NCBI RefSeq assembly: GCF_000003605.2 | Contig: NW_003114469.1 | Coordinates: forward strand, 188,369-246,072 | DNA length: 57,704 bases | From: Saccoglossus kowalevskii | Taxonomy: Eukaryota; Hemichordata; Enteropneusta; Harrimaniidae | Direction: 5' to 3' | In this document: positions 1 to 13,634 of the stretch, in pieces | Position numbering within the stretch: position 1 is the stretch's first letter | How the letters are laid out: every line of letters begins with the position of its first letter | The notes under the pieces: generated by a model | The model's input: only the letters and a program-made list of their open reading frames with translations | Database searches by the model: none | What the model was told of the DNA's origin: nothing | Made by a program: the position numbers and the translations under genes

Positions 1-63
1 TCCCCCGCTTTAAATATCACGATATCAATGTCTGGGCTCTTTACAAAATTTGTGAAATTAACA

Positions 64-98
<35 letters not shown>

Positions 99-880
99 AC
101 TATTATTATGCTATGCGGTGTTGTCATAAAGATGTCGTATGGATTATATACACAACCAACAATTATTAGTGAAATGTTGAAATTGAGAAGATTATATTGG
201 AACCAAGCGGTGACGTTCGGATTTTGAAAGCAGGGTATTCTGATTGTTAAGATTAAATGTTATCTTGAGATCGATGAATAACCAGAAAATAGCCTGGCCA
301 TCGTCAAGGTTACTGACTATGTCCGACGGTAATTCTATCACTTATTTTCATATATGCAATAAACAAACAGTTTGTCAACGATTAATTCGGCGATTTTTTT
401 TGATAAAACTGATAACCGTAAGTAATTTCCTGCGTCTTGATCTATCAAGTTCTTGACAATTTTAACCGAAAATACTATATCTATATGTAGACAATTGATT
501 AGGTTCGACATTTTAGCAGTACACGTAGCAAGTACGATGATTGCGGCTTCTACAAACCAACAACTATTATAACGGCGTAGCTGCAATATTTGAAGCAAAC
601 ACCTTCCAGCGTAAGGTTCACAGTAAGTTGAAGGCTGGTTAAGGTGTCACACTACATTTAAAACTTGTATCAATGCGCGGGATTACAACACTTTTGTGGG
701 TACGATTGCAATATATGTTTTTTTTTTGTATTTTGTTTTTTTAAATGCGCACGTGTTTCATGTTTTATTAAATATGATATCAGGGTACAAAAGGTTTATA
801 GTTAAGCAAAAAACAGTCGATTTTTGAATTGAATCGTCGGGCTGGCACTGATAAGTATAGTGAGTACATATCTCGGTCAA
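1..880. other. 5' flank, no gene seen
   Basis: AT-rich. Contains a (TA)n run at about 69-98. From about 720 it resembles the DNA upstream of copy D (about 27220-27310), so the array's duplicated flank begins near there. No convincing exon on either strand. Confidence 0.5.
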
Positions 881-1382
881 CGTTTTCGTCAGTTCATTTC
901 CACTACCTACGAACTTCAATTAAGTTCAACCGTCATACAGCTTATTATTTGACGTTGTTGAAACCACTCTATCCAAGCCTACCCAAACAATAGCGAATAA
1001 GAACTCAATAGTTATACATGTGAAATAACCCAATATTTTTCAATATTAAATTACACGTGTACGCCGTCACCGTTGGAACCACAGAGCAACCTGACCTTGT
1101 CGAGTTGTGCGAGCAAATTTGTCTTACCTCCTTATTTTTCACTCATTACCGAGTTGTGGTTATGAAAATATAATATAATACCAAGATTTACATATTTATT
1201 TGAATCACATCTTTTATCAATAGGAAAATCTAATAATGGATGGCCTAATTTACGAAAACCATTAAAACTAGTTAACGTATCTCATATGTGCTCAAATCAC
1301 ATCATTATTTTAGCCGAAGCGGAAGGATCATCCTGATAACAGAGATAACATATAATGAATAACAACTAAAACAGAGATAATA

Positions 1383-1469
1383 CGACAGACTTTGGAACCG
1401 AACTCTGTTAACATGCAATACAACCCCCTGCTGGCGCTTCTTTCGTGCCTTGCAAGTCGTACATAAAAC
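1383..1469 (+). promoter_or_regulatory. Conserved proximal upstream block of the gene family (copy A)
   Basis: A block starting cgacagactttggaaccg and ending just before the ATG (cgtacataaaac) is repeated before copies C (about 19322-19409), D (27716-27802) and F (44800-44878), and remains in E (about 37024-37095) without the exon. In C, D and F it contains caataaaa about 45-60 bp before the ATG, a possible weak TATA-like element. Conservation of both spacing and sequence suggests core promoter plus short 5' UTR, though recent duplication alone could also explain it. Confidence 0.4.
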
Positions 1470-4400
1470 ATGTCTCGCTTCGTGCTATTAACGCTAGTCT
1501 GCCTTGCATTTTTTAATAAAGGTAAGTTCGCATCAAACAATTTGAACAGATTTTTTCTCAGATTAGTATATGTATACGTGGCCCACGTACCGTCAAATGA
1601 ACAAAGATTTCTTTGCGTGCAAACAGCTGCATTTTCAATATATTTGTGAGTCGTTACAATTTGGTTCTCCTCCGCGGAAGCTAATGACTGTAATGACATG
1701 ATGTCCACATACACGAACTGCGGCGACACATGGCACTTAAGTTGACACGTACACACTATTTTCGACTGTTAACTATTTAAATTTCTAAATAGATGCATTA
1801 TCAAGTGGACTGTTTGGCGAGGGTGGCGAAGGTGGCCCGCTAGAAGGGGCTTTGGAAGATAAACCCATACTCAGGGCATTACTGATGAAACAAATTATCG
1901 GTAATGTAGGCGGTGGTACTGGTGCGCCGCTCCCCATATTGCGGGCACTGATGAATGGTCAGACTCCACCACCAATAGTACGAGCGATGATAGCTAAACG
2001 TGTTATGGAGGTGTGTAATATAATTATAGAACCCATCAATTCATATCATTTCATACCATTTCACATCAAATCATAGCATATAATAAGAGAAACTCGGTAC
2101 AAATTCTGTACAAATTCCCTAATCATGTTTTCCATATTTTGCTATGTGAAAGTTGGTCGCTAGTCCCTCCAGACTATCAATGCAATTTCACTCCGCATTA
2201 TGCGCAGTGTATCCACACGTACTCGGATGGGTCAAGGGCGCATCGATGGTCAGTTCATCGCGATATGAACATATCTAAATAACCACACTATCGTTTAACC
2301 TACGTCAGCATCACGTATTTAAATCACTTAATAATCTGAATATTTGTTCGCCTATGGTATTTTCATCACCCACAGTTTGTCTGTTGTTTGTTTCAGTTTA
2401 GATACATATTTTCCCCTTTTTGTTCGGAGATAATTTACTTATTAGTTGTTCATATGTAATATACTTTTACCGTAAAAGTGGTGTACGCGGGCTATATTAG
2501 ATTAAAGCAATGACATAAACACATATAATAAGTCATCTATTTAGACAAAATACAGAAACGATTCATTGATCAGTAGTCAGATCATAAAATCAAAAAACAC
2601 GAAAAACACATGTAGTTACTGCCAGATCCAGAATGTGGAATAATTTATTGTATGAAAATTGTTACAAGCTAATTTCTGTTTACTGTGTTCCCTTTAAGAA
2701 TACCGGCGAAGATGGACCCCTTCTCCTCAAACTGTTGGTCTTCCGTAAAGTTGCCGGTGAATTGGGAATGCAAATTATAGAAGGGCTGAGGGCGAGGAAA
2801 CAGTCTGATAGAGTATACACGTTCGCTTTAACTCCACTGTGTGACTGTGCTCTGGAATACATGTAAGCTAAGTACTGTGATATAAGCAGACGTTGCATGC
2901 ACATTTGAATCGTGTACAATCTTACTGTTCTGTGCAATCGCTCCGGTTTTATAATATCGGCGAGGGAATACGTATTTCCTATACAAGTTGTCGCGTATTT
3001 CAGGTCATGCCGTGCTAAAATTGTAATTACACCTATATGGTATATGGTAAAACCTTAATGGACTGGATAGCCGTATCCAGTTCATAAAGATTATTATCGA
3101 ATACTGATCAAAATACAGACCCCGTGAATGGTCCTTTCTTACCTTTACGTCATATAAGTTCTTAGTCACTAGAGGGCGAGCTATAAGATGCATATTATTG
3201 TGATATAATATATAATTATAATACAAATTTATCTGGAGGTCATTGGCCCCAGTATCAATATATACAAATCCCACAAAGCGATTGTAATGCAATATATGTA
3301 TAATATGTTATTCACTTTAATATTCCCACGTAGTGAGACATACCATTACATAAACTAATATTTGTCGTTCACATTCTTCTTTTTCTTATTTTCCAAAGTG
3401 ATGATGAAGGTGCAATGAAGGGGTTTTCTATAGACCTCATTAATGCAGGTAATGTTCGTAAATTTAACCATATGGATTCTGGGCTTGGTGGGTGGGGGTA
3501 TATACAATTTGCTATTACTATATGCAGTATTAAAATGTTATTGTACATTTGATATAGAACCATATCAATTGTTATACGTCTATTTTATATGGCAACAAGT
3601 TATACTGAAAACGGCTGATGACTTGTTTTATTCGAAATCTATATAACAAATACAACGTGATATGTTACTTAAATTTTCTTAGTTTGCGAGGAAGCTGGAA
3701 GGAACTGTGAAACACAATACGACCACAATTCCAACTGTTTTGCCCATGATGATAATCATTTTTTGCTCGGCGAAGGTAAGAACATTTTTTTCCAAATTTT
3801 ATTCGAATTTATTTTTTCTTTCCCATACATTATTAACAACAAGAAACGATACCGAATTTCTGTCAGCTGATGTAGAAAAAGAAGAAATCGAAACTGTTTA
3901 ATAAGTATAACTCATCGAAGTTAATTATTTCTCATATCGAATTTTAATTTAAGGTTTATATCACCAGATCATTAATTATCAAACAACGATGGCTACACAC
4001 TAGTCTGTAATGCAAAAACACGAGGAGGAAATACAAACGCAGCTCGTTTACATTTTTTTTATTATAGGCCTTATATCCAAACAATATGACGTTTGCATGT
4101 CTTGGTTTAAAACAAAGGATCGTACACACGTAGCGGCATTTACGGAGCCATATTGGAAAACTGACAACATATACAATTTGTACGTACCATCCGACAATCC
4201 TAATGAATTCGACGAAAACAATATTGCTGGAAAGAAAATCGGTAAGTTGACCATCTTGTCTTGCATTTAATCTAATACGTATGTAATGTAGTGTAATGTA
4301 ATGTAATGTAATGTAATGTAATGTAATAACGATGTCTGATCCATTATTTAACTAACACCCATTAGACTCACAATATTTATTTTCTAGGTTTCATGGATGG

Positions 4401-5341
4401 GTGGACTGGGGGTCATACATGCCTTGAAGACGTGGCAGGTGCAGATACGATGACGCAAGAATATATCATTCAAATGAAAGACTTGTTTAACAAATTAAGA
4501 AATGGAGAGGTAATGGAAGTTGAATAGTCTTAACATGTTACAGTGTTATATTAGACATTACACATTCAAAAGTTCGAACAGTTTTTAACAATCGCCTTAA
4601 TATTAATGGTGGCAAGGTCATCTTTGTCACCCTTCACAAAATATTTTTTTTTTCCATATTCTGTCAACAATTTTGAAGAAAACATATTCTGATCTGTATA
4701 AAAATATTTCAAATTTATCAAAGTATAGAAATACATGAAATTGTGCATAAACTTTACACCAACATTTTGTTAGGGTAAATGATGGCGTTGAAATTGTTTG
4801 CGTCAAGAAAACCTCTTCCTATTACATAGCTGGATGCTGCGTTCGTGCTTGATGGGTTTGCAAAGAATTATCTTAAAAATGGATTCCAGAAGATTGGAAA
4901 AGGCATCAAATGTGCAGAGCCAGGTATTACTCATGCTATTGCCAGGAAGGACAATGACGTCACTGACTGGTTCAGTGAAACGTTGAGAGAGATGAAGACG
5001 AACGGAAAGTATTATGGTCTGTGTAACAAGGCTAAACGGGATCACGGTGAGGGCGTAATCCTATACATGAAATATTTTACGGCCCTATGTGTTTTTTTAT
5101 TATCTTAGAGCAATTTTTGGCTTTTGAGCCGATTTGGATACATTTACATGAATTCTGAATAAAGTCAGGCATAAAAAAATAATCTGTTACAACATGCATC
5201 GAAATTTATTTGACATGAATTGTATTTTTATAAGTATAAATCTTCATTTCAGGTTCGAAGGGACCAATTAACTGTGTCGTCGAAGGCGAAGAGGTCATTG
5301 AATTTCCCAAGATCAAGTGTGGCGAAGGATGCTGGGTTTAA
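1470..5341 (+). CDS. Copy A: secreted solute-binding-protein-3 / glutamate-receptor-LBD-like protein, intact, 9 exons
   Basis: Exons: 1470-1521, 1793-2010, 2699-2862, 3399-3448, 3683-3775, 4068-4241, 4388-4509, 4830-5046, 5253-5341. All junctions are GT-AG and the joined frame is open for 392 residues. Residues 1-17 (MSRFVLLTLVCLAFFNK) are a signal peptide. Residues 18-127 hold repeated amphipathic helices. From about 128 the sequence follows the family 3 solute-binding / iGluR ligand-binding fold: GFSIDLINAV (153-162), DRTHVAAFTEPYW (210-222), an IAGKKIGF strand followed by GGHT (258-261), and LDAAFVLDG (292-300). R211, T261 and D299 sit where amino-acid ligands are held in that superfamily. 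No transmembrane segment follows the first lobe, so it should be soluble. The mature part has 12 cysteines (138, 140, 163, 170, 180, 202, 262, 319, 356, 371, 386, 390), suggesting disulfides. The ligand is inferred, not shown. AATAAA at 5341-5346 overlaps the stop. Confidence 0.82.
4283..4326 (+). repeat. (GTAAT)n microsatellite in intron 6 of copy A
   Basis: About eight tandem gtaat units. The same intron in the other copies has shorter runs, and a reverse-complement run (attacattac) is seen near 33770-33795. Confidence 0.85.
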
Positions 5342-6230
5342 ATAAAATGTATCTTATTGGCTATATATTATTCGTTTTTTTTTCAAAATCATATATAATC
5401 ATTTAAGCATTAACATAAAGCACAAACATATGTTATTGTGCTGTAAAGATGGAAATATAATACTATGAGTTAAACCGAGTAGTGGAGTGAAAGAATTGAT
5501 TGTCCGAAGGACGGACCACGGATTGTTGTCTGACAAAATAAGATTACTGGCATAGTATATTTCACATAAAATATCAAGCTATGGAGAAATAGCGTTTACA
5601 ACGTGTTCACAATGTAATTCGTACATTAACATAGTAATTCCCTAATACGTCTAATAACACTTCTCGCGATATTTGTATATTCGTCATGCAAATGACATAC
5701 ATTACAATACATTCCACACATACTCCAGAATCAAATTAATTTAACGACTCGTGAGTTGTCTAGTGTTAAGGATGATGTAAACAAATTAGCCGTTTGCAAT
5801 TTTTCCACAGAAAATATATAATAAAGCCATTGAAGACAAAAATAATGCTGCTATATTAACCTTGAAAAATACACGTGTGTCAGTCAACAGACGTACAAAA
5901 TAAGCCAAATTGACCATGATCTGATATTTTTCAACTATCACCCAGTTTCAAATTCATTATTTGAATATTTGGGGGACCTGTTTCCACGCAAATCCTTCAT
6001 ATTATTTTAGTTAGCTCACAATTAATTTTATACAATAGCACTGAAACTGTTCCAATTCACCTTTCCACAACGGCGATCTAAGCCACGCCCCCTTATTTAC
6101 AGTTGCTACGTCTGACATTTATGTAAACTTATCGGCTATGGCGGGCGCGGGAGAAAGCAGACAGCTTCATCTATTTATTGATAGTCTTGTTCATGTACCA
6201 AATGATATTTCCATGATATATATATAACTG
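5342..6230. other. 3' flank of copy A, no gene seen
   Basis: Matches the DNA after copy E (about 41637-42340), including the ctgtaaagatg and gagttaaacc blocks. No exon recognised. Confidence 0.5.
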
Positions 6231-6234
6231 GGAA

Positions 6235-6434
6235 AATGTGTCTCAGAAGGCTCAAGAAAAAGGGTTGAATTATTCCGTTCAAGGTTATGTGCACCACATC
6301 AGGGTAGACAACGAAAGCTCAGTCAGTGCGCGATGTTGGAGGTCTATGTCAAAATCGAAGCTTCCGCATAAAATCACCATGGACATATGTTCCGACAGAA
6401 GACATGCGACTTCCCGCTGTTCTTGTAAGGCTGT
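6235..6434 (+). pseudogene. SWIM-zinc-finger-like exon fragment
   Basis: An open frame reads GYVHHIRVDNESS, then a CWRSMSKSKLPHKI segment and RCSCKA, followed by a good donor (gt|gtaagt-like, exon end near 6434). This resembles the start of SWIM zinc-finger domains in repeat-associated animal proteins, which continue with a CxH element; that part is not seen nearby. Interpreted as a mobile-element or retrocopy fragment. Identification is by pattern only. Confidence 0.4.
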
Positions 6435-6939
6435 GTAAGTTTTGTTTTTGTACCGTACATTTGTGAATAATTTTTAAATTTGCCAGTATTAAATTCGCGA
6501 GTAGCGCCATCGAATTTGCACTAAACCATGATCTTTGTATAGCGTCCGCTAGATTAACCAAATGTCAGGGCCGTAGCTAGCTTTTTTTTCACTAGGGGGG
6601 CAAATGTATTTTTTTAAGTTGCGTATAAATGTATAAAGGCGTAGATGTGTGCAGTTGCGCCATAAGTCTATGGGGGGGGGTGTACTAGTATATCCATCTA
6701 TTTTTAACAATAAATTCATCTTGATATATTTTATGAATATATACAAAACACAGGATATTACGGTATGAACTTTATACACGTCACCTGAAACAATTTTGTT
6801 CTATCTTCCTATATAAGCAACATTAATGTGCAGGACTGATTAATACAATTGATAGTTGTACAATACACAGTTTATGTTTACAACTTTGGCGATAGCATAT
6901 TAATTTATCTCCAATTACCTTTCCTTGAATAAATCACTT

Positions 6940-7490
6940 TTGGGGAAGAAATGATGTCTGTGCCTCGGTGTACTAGTAACATTGCAAGAGCGCTGAGTCT
7001 GTCTTGAGCCATGCTATATCGTGTCCATAACTTTACCCGCCGACAGATGTTGTAAAGAATATTGTGAGAATTCTGTGGATGGCTGGGAAATAGTTGACAT
7101 CACAAACAGCAAGAGATGAAGCAGCATCATTGGGCTTTTGCTCAATTGGTGTATCACTGAACTTTGTTATCCACTTCTCAATTTCAATATTCAAAAATTC
7201 AGCCCTTTGCAAAAATTTCCCTTAGTAATTTTTAATTGAGGTCACATGGGTTGATGTGAGCTGACCAATGTTGCATTGTAAAGGTGCTTGTGCAGCTATC
7301 AGACCACAGAGATGATCAGCAAATCGTGTCTCAAGATCTTGGATGACATGATCCGAGAAAAGATAATATACATGTACATTCAATATTTTTGAATATATTC
7401 CGCATCGTTTACGAAATTCTGTCAATTGCTTCCGGCCGTCGTGAGGCATTGCAGACCCTATGGAATCTCGACCACCAAGAAGATCATAAT
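6940..7490 (-). mobile_element. Decayed hAT-family transposase fragment (ZMYM/P52rIPK-like)
   Basis: Minus-strand translation from 7490 downwards reads RKRCGIYSKILNVHVYYLF, then DLETRFADHLCGLIAAQ, a stop, WITKFSDTPIEQKPNDAA, ILTIFFTTSVGG, a frameshift, and finally SMAQDRLSALAMLLVHR. This follows the C-terminal part of hAT-type transposases, whose dimerisation region ends in an ERLSGLALL-HVHR-like motif. The usual CERSFS block is deleted. One stop and at least one frameshift show it is dead. A cagggccgtagctagc sequence at about 6567 resembles a hAT terminal repeat and could mark the 3' end. Confidence 0.65.
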
Positions 7491-8159
7491 GAAGTGACCG
7501 AGCTTGATTAGTGGCTTCATGTCAACCAAACTAAACGGCTCTTTTCAGGGTCACCACATATTCCAAAAAGAGAGAAGCCGTAATTTTAAATGATTAATAT
7601 CATCAGATTGTGGCGAGTGTGATCGATTTTTTGTTTATTTGAATTTACTGCCATACATACGACGTCATACATCAATAATACTGATATTCCTCACATCACT
7701 GCTTGTACTATAAAAAATCAACATTGACAGTTGTGCGCAACGTTTCTTCGAAGCTGCCATGGCTGACGTGTCAATCTGAAATACGTTTGACCCTTGAATG
7801 TACGTGCGCGCTACAACACATTTCGGCGAAATTATACAAGATCAGTGACATCTAGCATTTAGCCACATCATCCAGGGCTTTCGTAATAAAACATGCTAAC
7901 ATTTGTTTCAATATTAAAGACGTATGACTCACCTTAGAACACACGTACTTGTGTCTATCGATATTGTTTACAATAAGTTGCGAATGGGGTCGGCCGCAAG
8001 CCTTGATCCACTGCAGACATTTGTTGTACTGGGTTTCGGGAATGAGAATAATACAATATTGGAATTCTGTTTCGGATGTCTAGTGTCAGATTTACACTGG
8101 CCCCAGGTACAACGTTTGACCATCCTAATAATCGGCACACGCTACCACCAAGCAATATA

Positions 8160-9734
8160 GGGCCTCCACATGGGTAAAAAATAATACTGTATTGCCTATT
8201 CCCACTTCACTTTTCATACAAAAAAATCAATTCACTTCATTTTTTATAACATAACTATTCTTCACTTCACTTTATATAAGCATTCAATTATTACTTAATA
8301 GCTTGTACTATTAATAATAACTAGAAACTTTGCATTTCAGATACAATGATTTATTGCATTACAGATGTTATCAGGGCAAATCTTCATACTAATAAAGCAA
8401 TATAGACTGTACTCCTGATACTGTTGTTTCTGTTAGTCCCCAAGTTGAATTAGGCGAAAAACCGGCATATACAATTTACCTTCTGTGCATTCAGTCATAA
8501 CTCAGCTATATATTATTTTTGGTCATCTTTAGCACATACATCACATTGAGGACATGATGCATGTGTGGAATATATTGTCAAAAACATTCTCCATTTTGGT
8601 GAACCTCAGATACAAATACATGTAGACTACAAATGTACTTCCCTTGGGACACATAATTATAAAACACTTTCTAGTTTTGAAACTTGAGTAAGTCAGTTTC
8701 AAGTTTTTTTCTTCTGTAACATGACTTCTAGGGGATTTCTACCTATTTAAGCTTGTCGGCCCACTGAATTAGTTTATTGCATTATCATATTCTTGTTTTG
8801 AAATGTATTGTGATGAATTGATTATTGGTTATTGATTCTTGCCAACTCAAAATATAAATCAACTACGGCATGGCTATAATAGTGTCCCTATGTTTACATT
8901 TTATCCTGCTTTAAAACAGAAAGTAGCATGTTGTTTATGTAACAGTTATGAAGAATGTTCAAGAGATTTAAATAAATGTATATTGTATGTATTTTTTTTC
9001 TGAACTTCAAAAATGATATTACTAGTTTATTTGCAGAGCAATATTTAGTCATAATATGCTTCTAATTTACCAGTTATAGTCACACAAATAAAATAGGCAC
9101 ATATGTCATCTTTGCCCAATCATGAAACTACTGCAAGGAGTATTTACAACTTTGGTAACCACCTATTCAAAATGTAATCTACAAATGGCCACAAAATGTA
9201 AATAACTGGTTATTAGACGGACAATAGGGACACAATGTTTCTGTCAGTACTCGCCAGTCAGTAGGCGCCAGTCGTTGCGCGGGCCAGCTCGTCTGCAAAA
9301 TTGTTCCGTTTTAGACTTAACAGACATGACGTCAGAGCTAGATATTTCCATTACGTGCATTCTGATTGTTGTAGGGTACTTGGCCTTCATTTAACAATCG
9401 AATAAAGAAGCGGGTAACACATTACGCTTTTAGTTCCTTTTATTACCAAGCCAGATTCTGTTGGGCAAGATTCGGCGAAGCCGGCGATGTTCGGCAATGT
9501 ATGCCATGTATGATCTTTGCCTGGCTTCCATATTTATAAGAAATTCACTTCAGTTTCCTAATTTTATAAAATAATCACATCAATATTCACTTTCTATAAC
9601 TCAAACAGGTCACTTTTACAATTTTTATAAGATTTTCACTTCGTTTTTTTACAGTTTTTAAAAAGCATCACTTCGATTTTTACACCTTTTAAAACGGGTA
9701 CTTCGGACTTCGTTTTTTACCCATGTGGAGGCCC
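8160..9734. mobile_element. 1.6-kb non-autonomous DNA transposon with terminal inverted repeats
   Basis: The left end is GGGCCTCCACATGGGTAAAA and the right end is its reverse complement (ttttacccatgtggaggccc), about 22 bp perfect. The bases aatata occur on both outer sides and may be a 6-bp target duplication. Subterminal DNA at both ends carries repeated cacttcattttttata-like units. No long reading frame is present, so it is probably mobilised by a transposase from elsewhere. Confidence 0.75.
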
Positions 9735-11340
<1,606 letters not shown>

Positions 11341-11350
11341 TCCTATCAAG

Positions 11351-13634
11351 AATACCGGCGAAGGTGGACCCCTTCTCCTCAAACTGCTTGTCTTCCGTAA
11401 AGTTGCTGGCGAATTGGGAATAAAAATTATAGAAGGGCTGAGGGCAAGGAAACAGTCTGATAGAATATACACGTTCACTGTAACTCCAATGTGTGACTGT
11501 GCTCTGGAATACATGTAAGCTAAATATAATTATATAAGCAAACGTTGCATTCACATTTGAATCGAGTACGCCTTAGTGTTTTGTACTTTGAAAACACCTT
11601 CCATACAAACCTCGCCCTCGTCTCTGTCAACGTGACCCCGTGAATAGACCTTTCTCAACTTTACGATATAGTAGTTCTTAGTCACTGGATGGCGAGCTAT
11701 AAGATGCATATTATTGTGATATATACATAAACGTTTACAATTTCAATACAAATTTACTAAGTCATTTAGTAATTGATATTTTACGTGCACATTTTTTTTA
11801 TATTTTCTATAGTGATGATAAAAGTGCAATGAAGGGATTTTCTGTAGACCTCATTAATGCAAGTATTGTTCATAAAATAACCCTTTGGATTCTATACCAT
11901 TATAATATAGTTAATACGTAACAGATGGTTTCGAGTGGGCTTGGTGGGACGTATTACTACTTTTAATAGTAATACTAGACTTCAATTGCAATATGTTTTT
12001 TACATGGCAAAAGATATGCGGATAATGATTGATGACCTGTGTTATTTGAAATCAATATAACATAATTAATACAACGTTGCATGTTACTTATTTCATTTAG
12101 TTTGCGAGGAAGCTGAAAGGAACTGTGAAATACTATGTGACTATGATCCCAAATGTTTTGCCCATGACAATCACCACTTTTCGCTAGGCGAAGGTCAGAA
12201 CATTTTGTCTTCTTTGCCATACATTAATTATTTGACAATGGAAAGAAACCGCATTACTACTGTAAGCTGAGCTATTACAATTCAATAAGAAATCGAAATT
12301 ATTTATTCAAATTATAAAACATAGGAGTTAATTATTTCACATATCGAGTTTGTAGTTTAATATCACCATTAGATCATTAATTACCAAACAACGATTGCTA
12401 CACACTAGTCTGCATTGCAACAACACGAGAAGGAAATGCAAATGAAGCTTTTCCACAATTGTTTTTTTTAATCATAGACTTATTTCAAAACAATATGACG
12501 TTTGTATGTCGTGGTTTAAAACAAAGGATCGTACGTACACACGTAGCGGCATTTACGGAGCCATATTGGAAAACTAACAACATATACAATTTGTACGTGC
12601 CATCCGACAATCCTAATAAATTCGACACAAACAATATTGCTGGAAAGAAAATAGGTAGGTTAGCCATTTTTAATTGATAACTTCATTATTAAACATGTCT
12701 TGCATTTAATGTTACATGTAATTATGTAATTAAATGTAATGTAATTTAATAAAGAAGTCTCATCAATCATTTGATTACAATTCATTAGACTGACAATGTA
12801 TATTTTCAAAGGTTTCGTAGATGGGACGACTGGGGGTCATACTTGCCTTGAGGATGTGGAAGGTGCAGATACGATGATGCCTGAATATGTTATTAAAATA
12901 ACTGACTTGTTTAACAAATTAGGGAGTGGAGAGGTAACGGAATACGTTTGTTGAATAGTGAACATATGTTATATTAGAATGACTACTCACTGATTCACCG
13001 ATTTCGAATATTAATCATAGTTATATATTAACCCTTTTGGTGGCAAAATCAACTTTTGTTGTCTTTCACAAAATAACCAGAATATTGTCAGAAAAAAATG
13101 AAGGCGCTCGAAAAAATTAAATGGTTGAGTCATATACGAGAATTATAAAACGTCTTCTTATTAATTATCTGGATGCTGCGTTCGTGCTTGATGGGTTTGC
13201 AAACATTTATCTTAACAATGGATTCCAGAAGATTGACGAAGGCAACAAATGTGCAGAGTCGGGTATTACTCATGGTGTTGCCAGGAAGGACAATGACGTC
13301 ACTGACTGGTTCAGTGAAACGTTGAGAGAGATGAAGACGAACGGAAAGTATTATGGCCTGTGTAACAAGGCGAAACAGGATCACGGTGAGGGCGTAATTC
13401 TTTAAATGGATACATTTATGGCATTAAGGGATTGTGTTAATTTGAGTGCATTTACGAGAATTTGAATAAAGTCACGCTTAAAAAATATCAACGTTTATTT
13501 GACATGAATTGCATTTTTTAAAACTGTAAATCTTCTTCAATTCAGGTTCGAAGGGACAAATTAACTGTGTCGTCGAAGGTGAAGAGTTCAATGAATTTGC
13601 GGAGATTAAGTGTGGTGAAGGATGCTGGGTTTAA
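11351..13634 (+). pseudogene. Copy B: 5'-truncated member of the same family
   Basis: Recognisable exons 3-9: 11351-11514, 11813-11862, 12101-12193, 12478-12654, 12812-12933, 13169-13385, 13546-13634. Exons 1 and 2 are absent: DNA matching the intergenic spacer after copy E runs directly into the exon 3 acceptor near 11340. The exon 8 acceptor AG, present in every other copy, reads AT just before 13169, so normal splicing is lost. Exon 6 has one base missing at its 5' end and a 4-bp duplication (cgta) about 50 bp later; these cancel, leaving about 17 residues read in the wrong frame before the correct frame resumes at RTHVAAFTEPYW. Exon 4 ends AA|GT instead of AG|GT. Exon 9 is intact, with AATAAA at 13702-13707. 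A reading frame from 11273 runs into exon 3 without a clear signal peptide. Probably a pseudogene; an altered transcript is possible. Confidence 0.8.

Noticed and set aside
1328-1756. 142-codon minus-strand frame
   Set aside because: It is antisense over exon 1 and intron 1 of copy A; it arises by chance opposite the real exon.
1470-5341. Recent horizontal transfer of the binding-protein gene from bacteria
   Set aside because: Eight introns in mixed phases, a eukaryotic signal exon and the extra helical region argue for long residence in an animal genome; the domain class is also native to animals through glutamate receptors.
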